Source of the DNA: Caldithrix sp964598255
GTDB taxonomy: Bacteria > Calditrichota > Calditrichia > Calditrichales > Calditrichaceae
DNA: 64,000 nucleotides
Reading direction: 5' to 3'
Assembly: GCA_964598255.1 (NCBI GenBank)
Contig: CAZRBA010000136.1
Location: 62,001-126,000, forward strand
The notes beneath the pieces are model-generated. The model was not told where the DNA came from. It saw nothing but the letters and a program-made list of their open reading frames with translations, and did no database searches. Position numbers and translations under genes: made by a program. This document shows, piece after piece, positions 36,449-45,884 of the stretch (position 1 is its first letter; every line of letters begins with the position of its first letter).

Positions 36449-36601
36449 ACGTTTCTCCCATTTTGTTACCCTGTTTAATTTAGAGATGAATGGTATGGAT
36501 TACAATTTGTGAGGGAAAAATTTAGCATGCAAATGTCATTAATAAAAAGCCCCTATTGAAATTTGACGGCAACATCAAGGGAATAGGTAGAATTAAAAAA
36601 A

Positions 36602-36624
36602 GGCAATCGAAAACATCGATTGCC
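36602..36624 (-). terminator. Rho-independent terminator after the TPR lipoprotein gene
   Basis: GGCAATCGA and TCGATTGCC arms with a five-base loop, flanked by A and T runs on both sides, so it may work both ways. It lies 28 bases after the TPR gene stop on the minus strand. Confidence 0.85.
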
Positions 36625-36651
36625 TTTTTGCGTTTTTATTTGTTGCAAAAA

Positions 36652-37734
36652 CTACTTTACGCCCAGCTCTTTGGCCTTGTCAAATGCCACTTTAGCTTCT
36701 TTGGCTTTATTTAAGTGAGTTAACACCACACCGTAATTGAACCAAAAAGCACCCACATCCGGAAACCGCTGCGTTGCCTGCTGCAAAGTGATTAACGCCT
36801 CATCGTATTTCTTTAATTGAATTTCACAGTTCGACTTAAAGTCATAGGGCTCTTTCATGGTCGGATCGAGCTGAATAACCTTACCGAAGGCATCGATGCA
36901 TTTTTGCAGGTATTCTTTTTGCTTTTCTTTGCTAACCGTGGTATCGGTAGATAATTTGAAATAGATCAGACCCAGATTAAAAGGAAAAGCTTTTTCTTTG
37001 GGATTAATGGCCATTGCTTTCTGATAGGCTTCGATGGCTTTTTGCGTATCGCCGTCGCGGTCGTAAGCTTCGGCAATAATTTGGATTGCGTTAGCATTTT
37101 TGGGATCGATTTTTAGTGCTTTTTCCAAAGATTTAATAGCGCCTTTGTAATCCTTATTCAAAAGCTGATAGCGACCTAATTTAATGTAGCTATCTGCAGA
37201 GTCGGGTGCCATTTGCGTAAGTTTGGTGTAATAGGCCATGGCGCTGTCTTTTTTGCTTTCGAGACTGTAGCACAAAGCGACAAGATCAACGGCTTTGTAG
37301 TCGGGTTTAACAATATTGGCCAGTTTAAAATTTTTAATGGCTTCTTCAAGTTGTTTTTTAGCCTTATCCGAATTACGGTCTGACATTTTGGTAAAGGTGT
37401 TGTAAGCGTTAACACCGCGATTGAACAAATTGCTGAAATAATAGAGTTCGGCCTGTTTGATTTTTTGCGAAAATTGAGGACTTAATTTAAGTGATTGATC
37501 GAACGCATGGCGCATTTCTTTGTACATTTCCTTTTTACCGTAAATTTCGCCAAGCAAATACCAGGCTTCGGCATTTTTTGGATATTTTTGCGTGGATTGC
37601 TTGGCCAGCTTCAAAGCGTTATCGTAACGGCCAGCATTGTAATCCACAAAAGCGCCTTCCAATTCAGGAGGACGGCAAGAACTAAGAAGCGCTAATACCA
37701 AAATTGGAATAGCTAATAACATCAATCTTTTCAT
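36652..37734 (-). CDS. TPR-repeat lipoprotein
   Basis: 360 residues. A lipoprotein signal (LALLSSC, Cys20) is followed by about eight TPR units, the clearest being AWYLLGEIYGKKEMYKEMRH, SYIKLGRYQLLNKDYKGAIK, ALKIDPKNANAIQIIAEAYD and AFWFNYGVVLTHLNKAKEAK. Probably a membrane-anchored periplasmic scaffold. The ATG overlaps the mtnA stop by four bases, which implies coupling, although no functional tie to methionine salvage is evident. Confidence 0.85.
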   Translation of the reverse strand: MKRLMLLAIPILVLALLSSCRPPELEGAFVDYNAGRYDNALKLAKQSTQKYPKNAEAWYLLGEIYGKKEMYKEMRHAFDQSLKLSPQFSQKIKQAELYYFSNLFNRGVNAYNTFTKMSDRNSDKAKKQLEEAIKNFKLANIVKPDYKAVDLVALCYSLESKKDSAMAYYTKLTQMAPDSADSYIKLGRYQLLNKDYKGAIKSLEKALKIDPKNANAIQIIAEAYDRDGDTQKAIEAYQKAMAINPKEKAFPFNLGLIYFKLSTDTTVSKEKQKEYLQKCIDAFGKVIQLDPTMKEPYDFKSNCEIQLKKYDEALITLQQATQRFPDVGAFWFNYGVVLTHLNKAKEAKVAFDKAKELGVK

Positions 37735-38780
37735 AAAAGATCTCCTTTATTAAATGTTTTGAAAAAATTAGTTATATTTTCATGATTCGGATTTTCAATA
37801 ATCCCCAATTCGGTAATTATACCGTTAATAAGCTCATGATCCGTAACATCAAAAGCGGGATTAAATACCCGGTAGTTTTGATCTGCTTTTATCTGCCAGC
37901 AATTAAGAATTTCTTCGCCGGGTCTTTGTTCAATGGGAATTTGCGCGCCATTTGGCAACGAAAGATCGAACGTTGAAGAAGGGGCGGCAATGTAAAAAGG
38001 AATACCATGATGCCGGGCCAAAATGGCCAAAGCATAGGTTCCTATTTTGTTGGCTGTATCACCGTTTGCCGTAATACGGTCGGCGCCGGTAATAATTAAA
38101 TCCACACGTTTTTGCTTCATCAAAAAAGCGGCCATATTATCTGCAATCAAGGTAGCCGGAATGCCATTTTGTTGCAACTCCCAATAGGTCAGTCTTGCTC
38201 CCTGACCAATGGGGCGCGTTTCATCCACAAAGACATGTACGTCTTTACCCTGTTCAAAAGCTTTGTAAATAACCCCTAAGGCCGTACCAATGCCACCGGT
38301 GGCTAAAAAGCCGGTATTACAATGCGTTAAGATCCGAGCCTTTTTAGGAACGAGACGGCTGCCGTACTGGCCAATGCTTTGGCACATAGTTTTATCTTCT
38401 TTATGAATGCTTAAGGCCTGATTGCGTAATGTTTTTAGCATTTTCAAGGAATCGGATTCCGTGCTAACGGCCTTTAGCAAACGATCCACAGCCCAAAGCA
38501 AGTTCACGGCCGTAGGTCGGGCTCCTTTTAATTTTTGTCCGGCCTGGCGCAGACTTTTTAATGAAAGCAAGCCTTGGTTTTGTAAATGTAATGCATGAAT
38601 ATACAAGCCGTAGGCTGCTACAATGCCAATGGCCGGTGCCCCGCGAACTTTTAACGTTTTTATGGCGTTAATAACATCGTCCAAATGAGAAAGAACAATG
38701 TACTCTTGCCTGTCGGGCAAAAGCGTTTGATCTAAAATTTTTAATGTATTGTTTTTGAAACTAATTGTTTCTAAATTCAT
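37731..38780 (-). CDS. mtnA: S-methyl-5-thioribose-1-phosphate isomerase
   Basis: Converts methylthioribose 1-phosphate to methylthioribulose 1-phosphate in methionine salvage. About 349 residues. Family signatures: VRGAPAIGIVAAYGLY, THCNTGFLATGGIGTALGVI with the catalytic Cys, VDETRPIGQGARLT, and DLIITGADRITANGDTANKIGT with the catalytic Asp. I prefer the ATG at 38780; an in-frame TTG lies two codons earlier. No clear ribosome-binding site precedes either. No other salvage gene is adjacent, which is common for mtnA in bacteria that also use it for 5-deoxyribose disposal. Confidence 0.93.
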   Translation of the reverse strand: MNLETISFKNNTLKILDQTLLPDRQEYIVLSHLDDVINAIKTLKVRGAPAIGIVAAYGLYIHALHLQNQGLLSLKSLRQAGQKLKGARPTAVNLLWAVDRLLKAVSTESDSLKMLKTLRNQALSIHKEDKTMCQSIGQYGSRLVPKKARILTHCNTGFLATGGIGTALGVIYKAFEQGKDVHVFVDETRPIGQGARLTYWELQQNGIPATLIADNMAAFLMKQKRVDLIITGADRITANGDTANKIGTYALAILARHHGIPFYIAAPSSTFDLSLPNGAQIPIEQRPGEEILNCWQIKADQNYRVFNPAFDVTDHELINGIITELGIIENPNHENITNFFKTFNKGDLL

Positions 38781-38856
38781 AGTCAATCATGTTTTTTACA
38801 AATTTTAAATTTACTAAAAAGCATGTGTAACACCAAATAAATTATGAAGGAAAGCT

Positions 38857-39672
38857 ATGAAGAAGGTCATTGGCATCGTTTTAATCGCTTTTTTTTCTTT
38901 GTCTGGCTTATCGGCTCAGAGTAATTTTGACGAAACCAGTTTTTTGCAAGCACTTCATCTGTCCTATTATACCCTAAGCAATACGAAATTACAAAATTTT
39001 ATTGCCTCGGTTTCATCGGCAAAATTCGATACATTTACCAAGCAAAATTGGGATACGGTCGGAATACCGCCAATTAAAATTATCTGGGAAAAACCGAATA
39101 AAATTTATCTTTCGCAATTAAAGTTTCCGTTTAAAATGAATGCTAAACAGAAAAAAACCTATACCGAGTTGGTAAATGCATTAAAAATGCAAATGAAGGG
39201 TATTTTATTGGATTTGCAGCGATTCTACTTAGTGGGGTTGTTGGATCCGGATTTAATGGATCACTATGTATTACGTCATACGGATAAAGCGGTACAAATG
39301 ACGTTTTCCGATATTGATAATCAGGGGACTACGGTTAAATATTTGCTTGGCCTTAACGGTTTGTGCATTATGATCGATATAAATTATCCGTTACAAAACA
39401 AAGAAATGGTTTTGTATCCGCAGTTTAAAACAGTGGATGAAAAATGGCTATGCCAGGGTTGGACGGTTCAAACCATGGTAGCGGGGCAGGTTGTCAGCGG
39501 ATTTAAATTAACGGTTAATTTTGCCCAAACACAAAATATTTGGTTGCCGGAAAGTTTTTTTATCGAGGTTCAAAAAGCGGATAAAAAAGACAAGATATTT
39601 TATGACGAAATCAAATTGTTTGATTATCTTTTAAATCAAAATATTACCATAACAACAAAAGCAAATAATTAA
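38857..39672 (+). CDS. Secreted protein of unknown function
   Basis: 271 residues with a signal peptide (MKKVIGIVLIAFFSLSGLSA, cleavage before QSNFDE). The mature part has a helical N-terminal segment, then beta-rich stretches such as KIIWEKPNKIYLSQLKFPF and a C-terminal KLTVNFAQTQNIWLPESFFI. The pattern 'x-I-x-W-E-K-P-N-K-I-Y' faintly recalls LolA/LolB-type lipoprotein carriers, but I cannot support that call. AAGGA stands five bases before the ATG. It is a lone plus-strand gene between two minus-strand operons and its end overlaps the anti-sigma gene by four bases. Confidence 0.65.
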   Translation: MKKVIGIVLIAFFSLSGLSAQSNFDETSFLQALHLSYYTLSNTKLQNFIASVSSAKFDTFTKQNWDTVGIPPIKIIWEKPNKIYLSQLKFPFKMNAKQKKTYTELVNALKMQMKGILLDLQRFYLVGLLDPDLMDHYVLRHTDKAVQMTFSDIDNQGTTVKYLLGLNGLCIMIDINYPLQNKEMVLYPQFKTVDEKWLCQGWTVQTMVAGQVVSGFKLTVNFAQTQNIWLPESFFIEVQKADKKDKIFYDEIKLFDYLLNQNITITTKANN

Positions 39673-39968
39673 TGGATGTTTTTCAGAAGGTTTTTAAGTT
39701 TTTCGTTCACTTGTTCTGCGGGTACAAGACGCTTTGTCTTTAAGCGGACAATTTCGCGGAACTTGCGCTCAAATTCAACTTTTTTGTCGCAGGGTAAACA
39801 ATAGTCGATGTGTTCTTCGAAAAGGCGTTTCTTCTCTTCGTCCAGCACATTATCCAGATATTGCTGGACATATTTTTCCACATCGGCGCAATCAAAATGC
39901 TTTTCACGGTTTTTATGGTCATTTTTTTTGTTTGAAGTCATCCGTAATGTATCCTCTTTGTTTGGCAT
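39669..39968 (-). CDS. RsrA-like zinc-binding anti-sigma factor (ZAS family)
   Basis: 99 residues from the first ATG; an ATG at 39941 would give 90. Cys27, His53, Cys57 and Cys60 have exactly the spacing of RsrA's Cys11-His37-Cys41-Cys44 zinc site (26, 4 and 3 residues apart). In RsrA, oxidation forms a disulfide, zinc is lost and the sigma factor is freed. There is no membrane segment, so this is a cytoplasmic sensor. It overlaps the end of the ECF sigma gene by 50 bases. Confidence 0.85.
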   Translation of the reverse strand: MPNKEDTLRMTSNKKNDHKNREKHFDCADVEKYVQQYLDNVLDEEKKRLFEEHIDYCLPCDKKVEFERKFREIVRLKTKRLVPAEQVNEKLKNLLKNIH

Positions 39969-40530
39969 AATCCCACAAATAACGTTGAAGTAGCTTTCGG
40001 CCGCGATAGAGCCGTGACATTACCGTACCCAACGGAGCATCAATAATTTCGGCAATTTCATTGTACGAAAAGCCTTCAACATCACACAAAAGCACGACAA
40101 TACGAAACTGATAAGGCAAATTTTCCAGAGCCCCTTTAACGTCGTCATCAAAGAGGTTTTCTAAAAATTCTTCCTTTGGCATCTCTTGCAGGCTCGCTGA
40201 TTCATCTAAACGCTTAAAAAGGAAAAATTCTTCCAGGTCGTCGTAACTAATTTTTTGCGGTTGTTTTACGGCTTTGCGATAGGCGGTAATAAAGGTGTTA
40301 ACCAGAATACGAAAAATCCAGGCGCGAAAGTTAGTATTTTTTTGAAATTGATCCAAAGCGCGATATGCTTTGTAAAGGGCATCCTGTACCAGGTCTTCCG
40401 CATCGTGTTGATTGCGTGTCATACGTAAGGCCGTATTATACAACGATGTTAAATGGGGCTCAATCAGTCGAGAAAATTCTATTTGCTTTTTGCGATTTTC
40501 TGCCAAAACATTATCCTCGTATTTATTCAC
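39919..40530 (-). CDS. ECF RNA polymerase sigma factor, SigR/RpoE-like
   Basis: 203 residues. Region 2 is clear (PHLTSLYNTALRMTRNQHDA, DLVQDALYKAYRALDQF, then FRAWIFRILVNTFITAYRK), joined by a linker to region 4 (ALENLPYQFRIVVLLCDVEG, SYNEIAEIIDAPLGTVMSRL, YRGRKLLQ). The DLVQDALYKAYR segment and the RsrA-like partner place it in the SigR-type group that responds to thiol-oxidative stress. Expected targets are thioredoxin and proteostasis genes; none are seen here except the cyclophilin upstream. Confidence 0.93.
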   Translation of the reverse strand: MNKYEDNVLAENRKKQIEFSRLIEPHLTSLYNTALRMTRNQHDAEDLVQDALYKAYRALDQFQKNTNFRAWIFRILVNTFITAYRKAVKQPQKISYDDLEEFFLFKRLDESASLQEMPKEEFLENLFDDDVKGALENLPYQFRIVVLLCDVEGFSYNEIAEIIDAPLGTVMSRLYRGRKLLQRYLWDYAKQRGYITDDFKQKK

Positions 40531-40565
40531 AAAAAAGTATCAAAAAAGAGAATATCAATCAAACG

Positions 40566-41795
40566 CTATGCCTCTTGCGCTTTTAAAACAATGCGGAAAA
40601 CAGAACCTTCGTTGATTTTGGTTTCTTTTAAAAATAATTTTCCGCCATGGTAATTTTCGATAATGCGCCGGGCCAAACTAAGCCCTAAACCCCAGCCTCT
40701 TTTTTTGGTGCTAAAACCAGGACGAAAAATATGCCGCTTATTCGAAGATTCGATTCCGCGTCCGTTATCGATTACGTCGATAATAGCCAGATTTTTTTCT
40801 TTTTCTCTCCGGACGTTGACCACTATTTTCCCGTCACGATTGGGTAAAATGGAATCAATGGCATTTTTAATTAAATTCTCAAGCACCCACTCAAAAAGTT
40901 CTTCGTTTACATTTAATCGGATGTCGTCTTCCGTAAAGATGGTGTTTATGTGTATTTTTTTCTGCATATTGGGCAATCTTCGCTGGTAATAGGCAACAAC
41001 CGATTCGATGAGCGGTTTTAAAGCCACTGGTTTTAGTTCCGGACGGGAACCGATTTTTGAAAATCGGTTGGCAATTTTGGTCAGCCGTTTTAAATCGTTC
41101 TGAATCTCTTTAATGGCCGTCTCTTTGTGGGCATCGCTAATGCTGAGCAGTTCAACCCAACCGGCAATGGAAGTTAACGGGGTCCCGAGTTGATGAGCGG
41201 TTTCCTTGGCCATGCCTACCCAAATAGATTGCTGCTCGCTTTTCTTTATGTAAGAAAAACCGAGATAACCCAATAAACCGAAAAGAATAGCAGCGGTTAC
41301 AGCCAGATAAGGGAAAATTCGTAATTTGTAAATCACCTTGGGATAGCCGTAATAGTAATAGCCCAACACAATTTTATTTTGATATTTGATCGGAATGGGA
41401 GGGTTTTCTTCTTTAATGCGTTTCAAAGCTTTAAATAAAATCAAACTATCTTTTTTGCTGAACTTTTCGATGGGCTTATTGTCAATTTCCGGGGAAATAT
41501 TGCGCCAACTGCGCGGATTGTTTTGGCTATCGGTGTAAATTAACGGGTAGTCAGCATTCTGGATGACTTCGTTAAATAAAAAATTAATATCGGTATTGGA
41601 GGCCGGATTGTTTAAGCTTACTTCTAAAAATTTAATACGGAATTTGACATATTCCGTAGCTTGGTTTTCAAGAATGGAAACCAAATTTTGTGAATACCAA
41701 ATCCCCGAAATTACTAAAAAAATACCCAGTAAAAACAAAAAAGCTTTAAAATTAGCCTTTGCTCTGTCGCTAGAAAAATCGAAATGAACTTTCAA
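40566..41795 (-). CDS. Sensor histidine kinase (AHQLGTPL type)
   Basis: 409 residues. Two membrane helices (about 18-37 and 166-187) flank a periplasmic sensor domain of about 125 residues, then HisKA with ETAHQLGTPLTSIAGWVELL (His near 201) and an ATPase domain with LIKNAIDSI, DNGRGIE and KRGWGLGLSLARRI. This H-box variant is common in the Bacteroidota/FCB lineage. A TTG start is used: the only earlier signal is the cyclophilin stop two bases upstream. No response regulator is adjacent. Confidence 0.9.
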   Translation of the reverse strand: MKVHFDFSSDRAKANFKAFLFLLGIFLVISGIWYSQNLVSILENQATEYVKFRIKFLEVSLNNPASNTDINFLFNEVIQNADYPLIYTDSQNNPRSWRNISPEIDNKPIEKFSKKDSLILFKALKRIKEENPPIPIKYQNKIVLGYYYYGYPKVIYKLRIFPYLAVTAAILFGLLGYLGFSYIKKSEQQSIWVGMAKETAHQLGTPLTSIAGWVELLSISDAHKETAIKEIQNDLKRLTKIANRFSKIGSRPELKPVALKPLIESVVAYYQRRLPNMQKKIHINTIFTEDDIRLNVNEELFEWVLENLIKNAIDSILPNRDGKIVVNVRREKEKNLAIIDVIDNGRGIESSNKRHIFRPGFSTKKRGWGLGLSLARRIIENYHGGKLFLKETKINEGSVFRIVLKAQEA

Positions 41796-41796
41796 T

Positions 41797-43785
41797 TTAT
41801 CGAACCTGTTTAATGGTTAAAATAAGATCGCCTCTTTCCAGCCTATCCACAGTGCTCATCCCGTTAACGACTTTTGCAAATGCCGTATAACGACCGTTCA
41901 AATGGGGTTGATCCGATTGGCAAATAAAAAATTGGCTGCTACCCGTATCGAAACCTGCGGTGGCAATGCCCACAACTCCGCGAACAAAACGAAGCGGAGA
42001 ATGTTCTGAAGGAAGCAAATAATTGCAACCGCCCCATCCGGTACCTGTCGGGTCGCCCCCCTGAACAACGAAATCTGGTACAATACGGTGGAAATATAAT
42101 TTGTTGTAAAAATTTTGCCGGATTAAATGTAAAAAATTCTTAACCGTTAAAGGGGCAAATTCCGGAAAAAGCATCATCCGAAACGATCCTTTGCTGGTAA
42201 TTACTTCAACAACCGGATGCCCGGTAATTTGTACGCTGTCCGGTTGCAAATATTTGGGCAGCAAATTCAACGAAAAAGATCGGGGAGTATAAGAAAGCCC
42301 CAATTTTTTAAAAACCGAGTGCGCAATAAAAGGATGGGCGAGATATTTTTTTAAGGTATCGGCTTCGGCCAATGATACTCCCCCCTGTTTTTGCAATATC
42401 GAAACAATTTCCAATTGCAATTCAAATTGATTGGGGTGGTGGAATGTTTTATAAAGCTTAAGGAGTGTTTTTTTATCGGGTGCAGGATGTGTGGCGTACC
42501 AATCGGAAAGGGCCAAGGCAACCATACTGTAATGTTTGCCGGTTAACAAACTTTGCGCATCAACGGCCCGAAGACGATGAATGCGTTTTAAGGCATAGTA
42601 GGCCCCTTCGATTAAAACAGGGTCGTCCACGTGTAAAAATTGACGTAACATGCGAATGGCCAGAGGGAACTTGGTTTCGGCCAAAGCATTAAGCAGGATA
42701 TTTTTAAAGTAAGAATTTCCCTTATCCAAATTTTGATTAATTAACAAGTATCCCGTTGCGGGATCAATGGAAGTAATGATTTTACAAATTTCGGCCTTTT
42801 CCGCCGTAAACGGCAAAGAAGAAAAATGATCTACCAATAGAGGCAAAGCATTTTGCGGGTTTATGGCAGCCAGCGTTTTAAAAGCAGTCAAACGCACATA
42901 AGGAATGGAATCGGAAAGGAAAAAACGAATTTTGGCAAAAGCAGAAGAATCGTGTAAAACGTTAGCAGCCAATTTTAATTCGGCCAGGCGCAAGTGCCAG
43001 TTACGCTCGTTAGGATTTAACGTTTGATCTAAAAATGAGGTTAACGTTTGCACAACGGCAGAATCTGTCAAAAATGTTTTCTGCGGATTGGAGTTAAGGA
43101 ATTTATTGATTTTTTTTAGTAAATAAAGCCGCGCGCCTTTATTGCTTGCCTTCAAATAGAACGACAATTTTCCGATCCTGTTGGCAGATAGGGGGCAGGA
43201 ATAGAGATAATAAGCTTCGGCGGCGGTAGGCGGTATCGTTCTTGTGGAATCGAAAAATTGCCTTAAAAATTGTGCATCCAAAAAACCGGCGCGGGCCGTA
43301 CGCCCCAAGGCATAAAACGCCGCATTTTTTAATTGCGCGTCTTGAGTTAATTTCTGTAATGTCGGAATAGATCGGGCATCGGCGCAGTAACCTAAAACGG
43401 AAATAATGCATTTTTGAAGCTTTGGATTTTGGTGGATTTTAGTTATCTGTTGCAATAAAAAAGGAACACTTTTGTGAGGTGCGACCTGAGCCATCGAAAA
43501 AACGGCCAGTGTGCGTAAACTGTCATTATCTGTTTCGGCGTAAATGTGTTGCAATAGCGGAAATAAAGCAGCTTGTCCGGTTTGCCCGGCGCTTAATACA
43601 AATCGATACTTAAGCGCGTCTGTTTTTAATGTTTTAAACAAGGCAGACCAATCTTGCAAATTCGCATTGCGTGTAAACGTTAATGTTTTAATACGTGCTA
43701 ATGCCGAGGTATTAGTTGCCTTTTCATAACGGCAATTGGTTACCAAAAGCGTAATAAGCAGTAAAAATAAAAATCGTTTCAGCAT
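41797..43785 (-). CDS. Lipoprotein with HEAT repeats fused to a cyclophilin peptidyl-prolyl isomerase
   Basis: 662 residues. A lipobox (LLVTNC, Cys18) is followed by about 480 residues of HEAT-like helical pairs (ALFPLLQHIYAETDNDSLRT, SVPFLLQQITKIHQNPKLQK, ALPLLVDHFSSLPFTAEKAE) and a C-terminal cyclophilin domain from about 525: FYNKLYFHRIVPDFVVQGGD, GTGWGG, SSQFFICQSDQPHLNGRYTA. The catalytic Arg in FHRI, Gln in QGGD and the His of PHLNGRYT are kept. It is likely a periplasmic folding factor anchored in a membrane. It heads the run with the histidine kinase and sigma genes. Confidence 0.9.
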   Translation of the reverse strand: MLKRFLFLLLITLLVTNCRYEKATNTSALARIKTLTFTRNANLQDWSALFKTLKTDALKYRFVLSAGQTGQAALFPLLQHIYAETDNDSLRTLAVFSMAQVAPHKSVPFLLQQITKIHQNPKLQKCIISVLGYCADARSIPTLQKLTQDAQLKNAAFYALGRTARAGFLDAQFLRQFFDSTRTIPPTAAEAYYLYSCPLSANRIGKLSFYLKASNKGARLYLLKKINKFLNSNPQKTFLTDSAVVQTLTSFLDQTLNPNERNWHLRLAELKLAANVLHDSSAFAKIRFFLSDSIPYVRLTAFKTLAAINPQNALPLLVDHFSSLPFTAEKAEICKIITSIDPATGYLLINQNLDKGNSYFKNILLNALAETKFPLAIRMLRQFLHVDDPVLIEGAYYALKRIHRLRAVDAQSLLTGKHYSMVALALSDWYATHPAPDKKTLLKLYKTFHHPNQFELQLEIVSILQKQGGVSLAEADTLKKYLAHPFIAHSVFKKLGLSYTPRSFSLNLLPKYLQPDSVQITGHPVVEVITSKGSFRMMLFPEFAPLTVKNFLHLIRQNFYNKLYFHRIVPDFVVQGGDPTGTGWGGCNYLLPSEHSPLRFVRGVVGIATAGFDTGSSQFFICQSDQPHLNGRYTAFAKVVNGMSTVDRLERGDLILTIKQVR

Positions 43786-44174
43786 GTGTCGTCCCCACAG
43801 GTTCCGAGATTCTCAGATATTTTTGTGTAACACTTCAACCGGAAAAACCGATAAGACAAACGGTTTCCGGAATAAAAATTCAACAGAGTTAAAAAATTAT
43901 CAGTAAAAAACAGTATTGTTTAACCGAGCAAAATGCATACAAGTTTCATAATCACTATTTTACTTAAAATAATACAATTACGCAATGTGAAAAAGTAGAC
44001 GGCCCAAAAATCAAAAAGGAAGCAAAAAAAAGTCAAACCTATTGTTTTTATGAAAATTAAATAATGTAAAAAATGATTGACATTATTTTATTAATTGCTT
44101 AATTTGAAATTTGAAATTTATTTTTGAAAAATTTGATTCGAATAATTTGAAATAAAAAGAGTTTTGGAGGAATA
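43786..44174. other. AT-rich divergent intergenic region
   Basis: 389 bases between the minus-strand cyclophilin gene and the plus-strand pilin-like gene; both promoters should lie here. An imperfect inverted repeat CCGGAAAAACCG...CGGTTTCCGG spans about 43840-43870. Short AATTTGAAAT-type direct repeats occupy 44100-44155. A perfect TTGACA at 44077 with a poor -10 17 bases later (TAATTT) is the best promoter guess. I find no gene. Confidence 0.5.
44077..44105 (+). promoter_or_regulatory. Possible sigma-70-type promoter for the pilin-like gene
   Basis: TTGACA at 44077-44082 is a perfect -35 hexamer; TAATTT, 17 bases later, is a weak -10. About 70 bases separate it from the start codon. Confidence 0.3.
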
Positions 44175-45869
44175 ATGGCTGAACAAGAAGCAAAAGGTTC
44201 AATTGTATTAGAGATACTGATCGTTATTTTGGCGGCAGCTCTGGTGGCTGTTATCCTGATTCCGGGCAAAATCTGGAAACAGGAAGCTCTGGAAGAAAAG
44301 ACGGCTCATGATAATATGATGAGCATTTACGAGGCGGAAAAATATTACAAGAATCTCACCGGGAAATTTACCACCGAACCGGCCAAATTAATCGAAACAA
44401 TTCGCTCCGATTCAAACCTGATTCGCAAACAAAAAGTGGTAAATTACACGCGGGAATTAATTCGCAAATATGCCCAATATATGAACAACCCGTTTATTAA
44501 AAACGTGATTCGCATAAAGAAAAATGTCGATCAAATTAACGATGATCTTGAAAGCAATGCCTATAATTTTAAAACCATTAAAGAAATAAACGACGAAGCA
44601 AATGAATTAAAAATTCAATTAAATAATTTTATGAATTCACCGCAATATCCGGAATTCGTTACCTTGGTTACCTATCTCGATTCTTTGCTGGATATTCGGC
44701 AAACACTTACCGACTATACCTTGCAGGTTAATGCACTGCGCATTAAAAATGTGACGGATTCAATCGAAACCTATTTACCGAAAATCAACATCGAAAAAGT
44801 GGATGCCCAATGGTCTCCATTGTCCAAACGATTGGAAAAATTCATTAAAATGGTTAAACATTCCAGTTTGGTGCGCGTAACCAGTGTGGCCGATCGAGTT
44901 CAGGATTTCAAAAAATTAATCGACGATTCGTTTGAAAACCTGCTCAAAATGGATATGAATGCGCAAATGGCACAAATTAAAGAAGCTAACCAAGAATTGG
45001 ATCAGTTGTATCAAAAGTTTTTGCAAGATTATTCCATTACGACGCAGTTTGCTCTTAGTAAACTTTCGGAATCCGATTCTCTGATTATTCATTTAACCGA
45101 ACAAAATTTTTACAGTCCGGTGAATCATCAAATGTATCAGCTCATGTTTGATGCGGATTCTCAGTTTATTAAAGTGGAAAGTCCGGTTTTATTGACCGAT
45201 TTGAAACAGCGAGCGATGAAGGTTGTGGATGAGGTAAATCAATTACCATTCCTCGACACCATTCATGATTATCTTAAAATGTTAGATTCCATTAAAACAC
45301 GTACCGATATCATCCGCAAAAAATACCGTAAAAATACCGATCTTTTTATTGCTTACAAAGAGATCGAAGATCTTGTAAATCGATATAACAATATTAGTGT
45401 TGTGGAAGCCTATCGTGATCTGGAAGATTTTAGGACCATTGTTCCGAACTGCCGCAGTTTTAGCACGATTAAGGATTTGGTGGAAAACAGTTGGAAGGGT
45501 ATTCAGATTTATGATCAAGCTTATTCCGAAAATGTTTTCGGGAATTTGGACAGTCTGCACTTAAAGATGAATAACAAAATTGACGAGATAGATAAAATTC
45601 TCGAGAAAATTAACAAACGTCGCCGCAGAGCAAAAATCAAAACACTCGAGCCGGAAAAACAGACGCTGGATTCTCTGCTGAACGTTGTTAAAAGTCATAA
45701 GAGCCAGGCTATGATTGACAAGATGAAACAAATCGAAAAAGAATTGCAAAATATTTTGGTTTTTGCGCAAAAAGGCAAAAAGGTACGTGTTTACGGCGTA
45801 TTTTACAAAAAGATCAAAAACTTCGGTTATATTTACAAAGACACCAAAAGCTGGGAAGAAAAGAAATAA
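44175..45869 (+). CDS. Large prepilin-like membrane protein with a long helical extracytoplasmic domain
   Basis: 564 residues. The N-terminus MAEQEAKGSIVLEILIVILA has a short charged leader, Gly8, and a hydrophobic helix with Glu13, that is Gly at -1 and Glu at +5 as in class III prepilins, although Phe at +1 is Ser. The stretch after the helix (NMMSIYEAEKYYKNLTGKFT) resembles the post-helix part of major pseudopilins. The remaining 490 residues are mostly amphipathic helices with recurrent Leu/Ile spacing, probably coiled coil, unlike any pilin head I know. GGAGG precedes the ATG. It is the first of three genes with PilM- and PilN/O-like proteins. Confidence 0.6.
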   Translation: MAEQEAKGSIVLEILIVILAAALVAVILIPGKIWKQEALEEKTAHDNMMSIYEAEKYYKNLTGKFTTEPAKLIETIRSDSNLIRKQKVVNYTRELIRKYAQYMNNPFIKNVIRIKKNVDQINDDLESNAYNFKTIKEINDEANELKIQLNNFMNSPQYPEFVTLVTYLDSLLDIRQTLTDYTLQVNALRIKNVTDSIETYLPKINIEKVDAQWSPLSKRLEKFIKMVKHSSLVRVTSVADRVQDFKKLIDDSFENLLKMDMNAQMAQIKEANQELDQLYQKFLQDYSITTQFALSKLSESDSLIIHLTEQNFYSPVNHQMYQLMFDADSQFIKVESPVLLTDLKQRAMKVVDEVNQLPFLDTIHDYLKMLDSIKTRTDIIRKKYRKNTDLFIAYKEIEDLVNRYNNISVVEAYRDLEDFRTIVPNCRSFSTIKDLVENSWKGIQIYDQAYSENVFGNLDSLHLKMNNKIDEIDKILEKINKRRRRAKIKTLEPEKQTLDSLLNVVKSHKSQAMIDKMKQIEKELQNILVFAQKGKKVRVYGVFYKKIKNFGYIYKDTKSWEEKK

Positions 45870-45884
45870 CCGAGAAAATCCAAT

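Noticed and set aside
43840..43870. Inverted repeat as a terminator
   Set aside because: The stem has a two-base bulge and no T run on either strand, and it lies upstream of both flanking genes.
44130..44150. GATTCGAAT as a tRNA T-loop
   Set aside because: No cloverleaf can be drawn around it; it is part of an AT-rich direct-repeat stretch.
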